From Campylobacter sp. (GTDB lineage Bacteria; Campylobacterota; Campylobacteria; Campylobacterales; Campylobacteraceae): a stretch of DNA of 9,292 nucleotides. Positions 7,428 to 9,292 of the stretch are shown here, piece by piece; the stretch's first letter is position 1, and each line of letters begins with the position of its first letter. The stretch covers positions 1 to 9,292 of the forward strand of contig JAGAZK010000096.1 in the NCBI GenBank assembly GCA_017940085.1. The letters are read 5' to 3'. Made by a program: the position numbers and the translations under genes. The notes beneath the pieces were generated by a model. It worked only from the letters and a program-made list of their open reading frames with translations, did not search any database and was not told where the DNA came from.

Positions 7428-7893
7428 ATTTAAATTCTCCGCTTTTGCCGCCACTTTTATATTCTAAATGAATATCTGAAATTTGCATTGTTTTATCAAT
7501 AGCTTTTATCATATCATAAATCGTGAGAAGCCCCACGCTTACTGCGGTTAGAGCTTCCATTTCTACGCCTGTTTTGTCATCAAGTTTGACTACAGCTTTT
7601 AGCTCAAATCCAGGCAAATCTTCAAGCTCATCAACACTAACATCAACAGAACTTAATGGCAAATTGTGTGCCATCGGGATTAATTCGCTTGTTTTTTTAG
7701 CTGCCATGACAGCTGCTATAACAGCAGTTTGAAGCACTGGACCTTTCTTGGTACTTCCTTTTAAGATAGTCTCATAGGCTTGTTTGCTCATTTTGATTTT
7801 GCCACAAGCAATAGCAATTCTATGGGTAATGTTTTTGGCACTTACATCTACCATTTTTGGCAAATTTTGTTCATTTATGTGTGTCAAATCCAT
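7411..7893 (-). CDS. moaC: Cyclic pyranopterin monophosphate synthase MoaC
   Basis: MoaC converts 3',8-cyclo-7,8-dihydro-GTP, made by MoaA, into cyclic pyranopterin monophosphate, the first stable intermediate of molybdenum cofactor synthesis, in the cytoplasm. The 160-residue length is standard. Conserved features include [18 protein letters not shown] at the N terminus, K50 in the KKGPV segment, H76 in [11 protein letters not shown], the [21 protein letters not shown] core with E111, E113 and D127, K130, and the terminal [10 protein letters not shown] motif. The catalytic residues known from the E. coli enzyme therefore appear intact. The ATG follows AAAGGGA. moaC is the first gene of an apparent four-gene minus-strand operon, divergent from dnaG. 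No other molybdenum cofactor gene lies in the window. Confidence 0.96.
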   Translation of the reverse strand: MDLTHINEQNLPKMVDVSAKNITHRIAIACGKIKMSKQAYETILKGSTKKGPVLQTAVIAAVMAAKKTSELIPMAHNLPLSSVDVSVDELEDLPGFELKAVVKLDDKTGVEMEALTAVSVGLLTIYDMIKAIDKTMQISDIHLEYKSGGKSGEFKYEQRV

Positions 7894-7924
7894 AAAAAAT
7901 CCCTTTAAATTTTGAAATTTGGTA

Positions 7925-7930
7925 ATTATA
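7925..7930 (-). promoter_or_regulatory. -10 box of the moaC operon promoter
   Basis: On the minus strand GATATAAT is a perfect TATAAT preceded by GA, the same form as the racR promoter. Transcription would start near 7918, giving a leader of about 25 nt. I see no convincing promoter before the downstream genes, so this one probably drives moaC through the SbmA-like gene. The short leader leaves no room for a Moco riboswitch. Confidence 0.65.
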
Positions 7931-7967
7931 TCTTAGTAAATTTAATGGATTTATATCAAATTTATGC

Positions 7968-7973
7968 TATTAT
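7968..7973 (+). promoter_or_regulatory. Candidate extended -10 box of the dnaG promoter
   Basis: TGC followed by TATTAT forms an extended -10-like element about 25 bases before the dnaG ATG; TATAAC at 7971-7976 is an overlapping alternative. No -35 box is evident. The ribosome site is weak (AAGAAA at 7988-7993). dnaG may also be read from upstream elements in the 105-bp divergent spacer. Confidence 0.35.
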
Positions 7974-7998
7974 AACTAAAAAATTCCAAGAAATTAAA

Positions 7999-9292
7999 AT
8001 GATAGACAAGAGTAGTATAGAGCAATTAAGCAGTATCATGGATATTGCAGACATAATTGGTTCTCGTGTAATTTTGCACAGATCTGGATCAAATTTAGTC
8101 GGTATTTGCCCATTTCACGATGACAAAAGACCGAGTTTGCATGTAAGCCCAGATAAAGGGCTTTATCATTGTTTTGCCTGTGGGCATGGTGGAGATACAA
8201 TTCATTTTTTGATGGATTATGAAAAATTAACTTATCAAGAAGCTATAGAAAAAATCGCTGAATTTTATAATTTCAAATTAAAATATACTGATAAAAATAG
8301 CGTTAAATTTGACAAAAAAATACTCCAAAGTCTAAATATTTATTACAAATCTTTGCTTTATCAAAATAATTTGGCAATAAATTATCTAAAAGATAGAAAT
8401 TTAAGTGATGCAATGATAGAAAAATGGGAGCTTGGGTGGGCACCGAGTTCTAAAAATACGCTAAATTTGTTAGAAAATGAAGAAATTGATACAAAAGAAG
8501 CTCTAAAAGTAGGTGCTTTGAAAAGCAACGAAAGCGGGATTTATGCTAGTTTTATAGATAGAATTACTTTTCCAATTTATAATCATCTTGGTTCATTAGT
8601 CGGATTTGGCGGTAGGACGATAAATGATCACCCAGCAAAATATGTCAATAGCCCACAATGCGATATTTTTGACAAATCACGCATTTTGTATGGATTTGAC
8701 AAAGCCAAAAATGATATTTACAAAAAAGGCGAAGTTATAATTTGTGAAGGCTATATGGATTGTATTATGCTTCATCAAGCAGGTTTTGCAAACGCTGTAG
8801 CCGTTCTAGGCACTGCTTTGACCGAACATCATATTCCACTGCTAAAAAGAGACAAAATTAAAGTAATTTTGAGTTTTGATAGCGACAAAGCTGGTAGAAC
8901 TGCAGCTTTTAAAAGTTCAAGATTGTTAGCATTAAATAGAATAGATGGACGAGTTGTGCTTGTAAGTGGTGGCAAAGATCCAGCCGATTTAGTCAAAGAA
9001 AATAAAATTTCTGAGCTAAAAAATATGTATTTGGGCGGGATAGAACTTGGAGAGTTTTATTTAAGAGAGATGATAAATAATCTAAATCCAAGCACTCCAA
9101 TAGAAATTTCAGATGCTCTAAAAGAAATTCACGAGTTTTTGTATGCTCTTGATGATATAGTTGCAAGCTCTTATGTGCCTATTGTGGCTGAACTTTTAGA
9201 ATTAAATATAAATCAAGTAATGCCAACAATAAGCAAGAAAAAAGTTATCAAATCAACTGAAAATCCAACTCAAATTAATAAAATGAAAGATA
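7999..9292 (+). CDS. dnaG: DNA primase DnaG, 3' end missing
   Basis: DnaG makes the RNA primers for lagging-strand synthesis together with the DnaB helicase. About 431 codons are open to the right edge with no stop; the helicase-binding C-terminal domain is missing or incomplete. Visible features in order: an N-terminal CHC2 zinc domain with C37, H40, C58 and C61 (CPFH and CFAC), the catalytic-core motif FGGR at 203-206, the Toprim EGYMD motif at 250-254, GTALT at 271-275, the metal-binding FDSDKAG at 293-299 and KDPADLV at about 326-332. FDSDKAG has Ser where many primases have Gly. The ATG at 7999 begins MIDKSSIEQL, matching the family's usual N terminus about 36 residues before the first zinc Cys. 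Divergent from moaC. Identification is secure. Confidence 0.96.
   Translation, partial: MIDKSSIEQLSSIMDIADIIGSRVILHRSGSNLVGICPFHDDKRPSLHVSPDKGLYHCFACGHGGDTIHFLMDYEKLTYQEAIEKIAEFYNFKLKYTDKNSVKFDKKILQSLNIYYKSLLYQNNLAINYLKDRNLSDAMIEKWELGWAPSSKNTLNLLENEEIDTKEALKVGALKSNESGIYASFIDRITFPIYNHLGSLVGFGGRTINDHPAKYVNSPQCDIFDKSRILYGFDKAKNDIYKKGEVIICEGYMDCIMLHQAGFANAVAVLGTALTEHHIPLLKRDKIKVILSFDSDKAGRTAAFKSSRLLALNRIDGRVVLVSGGKDPADLVKENKISELKNMYLGGIELGEFYLREMINNLNPSTPIEISDALKEIHEFLYALDDIVASSYVPIVAELLELNINQVMPTISKKKVIKSTENPTQINKMKD

Noticed and set aside
7523..7732. Ser/Thr-rich plus-strand open frame inside moaC
   Set aside because: It is antisense to the conserved catalytic core of moaC; the skewed composition is what the reverse frame of that gene would give.
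1..9292. Phase-variable poly-G/C tracts, CRISPR repeats, tRNA genes or insertion sequences
   Set aside because: I found no homopolymeric G or C run of the length used for Campylobacter phase variation, no regularly spaced long repeats, no tRNA cloverleaf and no transposase-like frame.

Overview
The window looks like chromosomal DNA from a Campylobacter species (Campylobacterota) that is not C. jejuni. The evidence is AT-rich coding sequence, compact overlapping operons, Campylobacter-style 'gaTATAAT' -10 boxes without clear -35 boxes, and the dnaJ-racR-racS-recR gene order known from C. jejuni. From the sequence alone I cannot name the species. TAAATTT-type motifs are frequent. I see no rRNA, tRNA, CRISPR array, insertion sequence or prophage gene.

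Layout. (1) Positions 1-623, minus strand: the 5' two thirds of dnaJ, cut by the window edge, starting at TTG. (2) Positions 624-735: a divergent promoter region serving dnaJ leftward and racR rightward, with an inverted repeat over the racR -10 box. (3) Positions 736-3192, plus strand: a tightly coupled operon of racR (response regulator), racS (sensor kinase) and recR (recombinational repair). (4) Positions 3193-3433: a gene-free convergent spacer with a recR-proximal hairpin, twelve AAATTT motifs often spaced 10 bp apart, and a GC-rich hairpin serving the chemoreceptor gene. (5) Positions 3434-5071, minus strand: a methyl-accepting chemotaxis protein with its own promoter. (6) Positions 5148-7893, minus strand: an apparent four-gene operon transcribed moaC, DUF493-like gene, unknown helical protein gene, SbmA/BacA-like transporter gene. 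Every junction overlaps or nearly does, and one promoter lies before moaC. (7) Positions 7999-9292, plus strand: dnaG (primase), cut by the right edge and divergent from moaC.

How the genes work together. DnaJ (chaperone) and RacRS (a two-component system tied in C. jejuni to temperature-dependent growth and colonisation) share one divergent control region. RecR and DnaG are housekeeping replication and repair proteins. The moaC operon joins molybdenum cofactor synthesis to a small conserved regulatory-type protein, an uncharacterised helical protein and a peptide-import-type membrane protein. The last two genes are translationally coupled (TAATG) and are the best candidates for an undescribed functional pair. 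I see no strong sign of a large novel system. The window is mostly ordinary core genome, and the least explained parts are the 349-residue protein with its transporter partner and the AAATTT-rich spacer.
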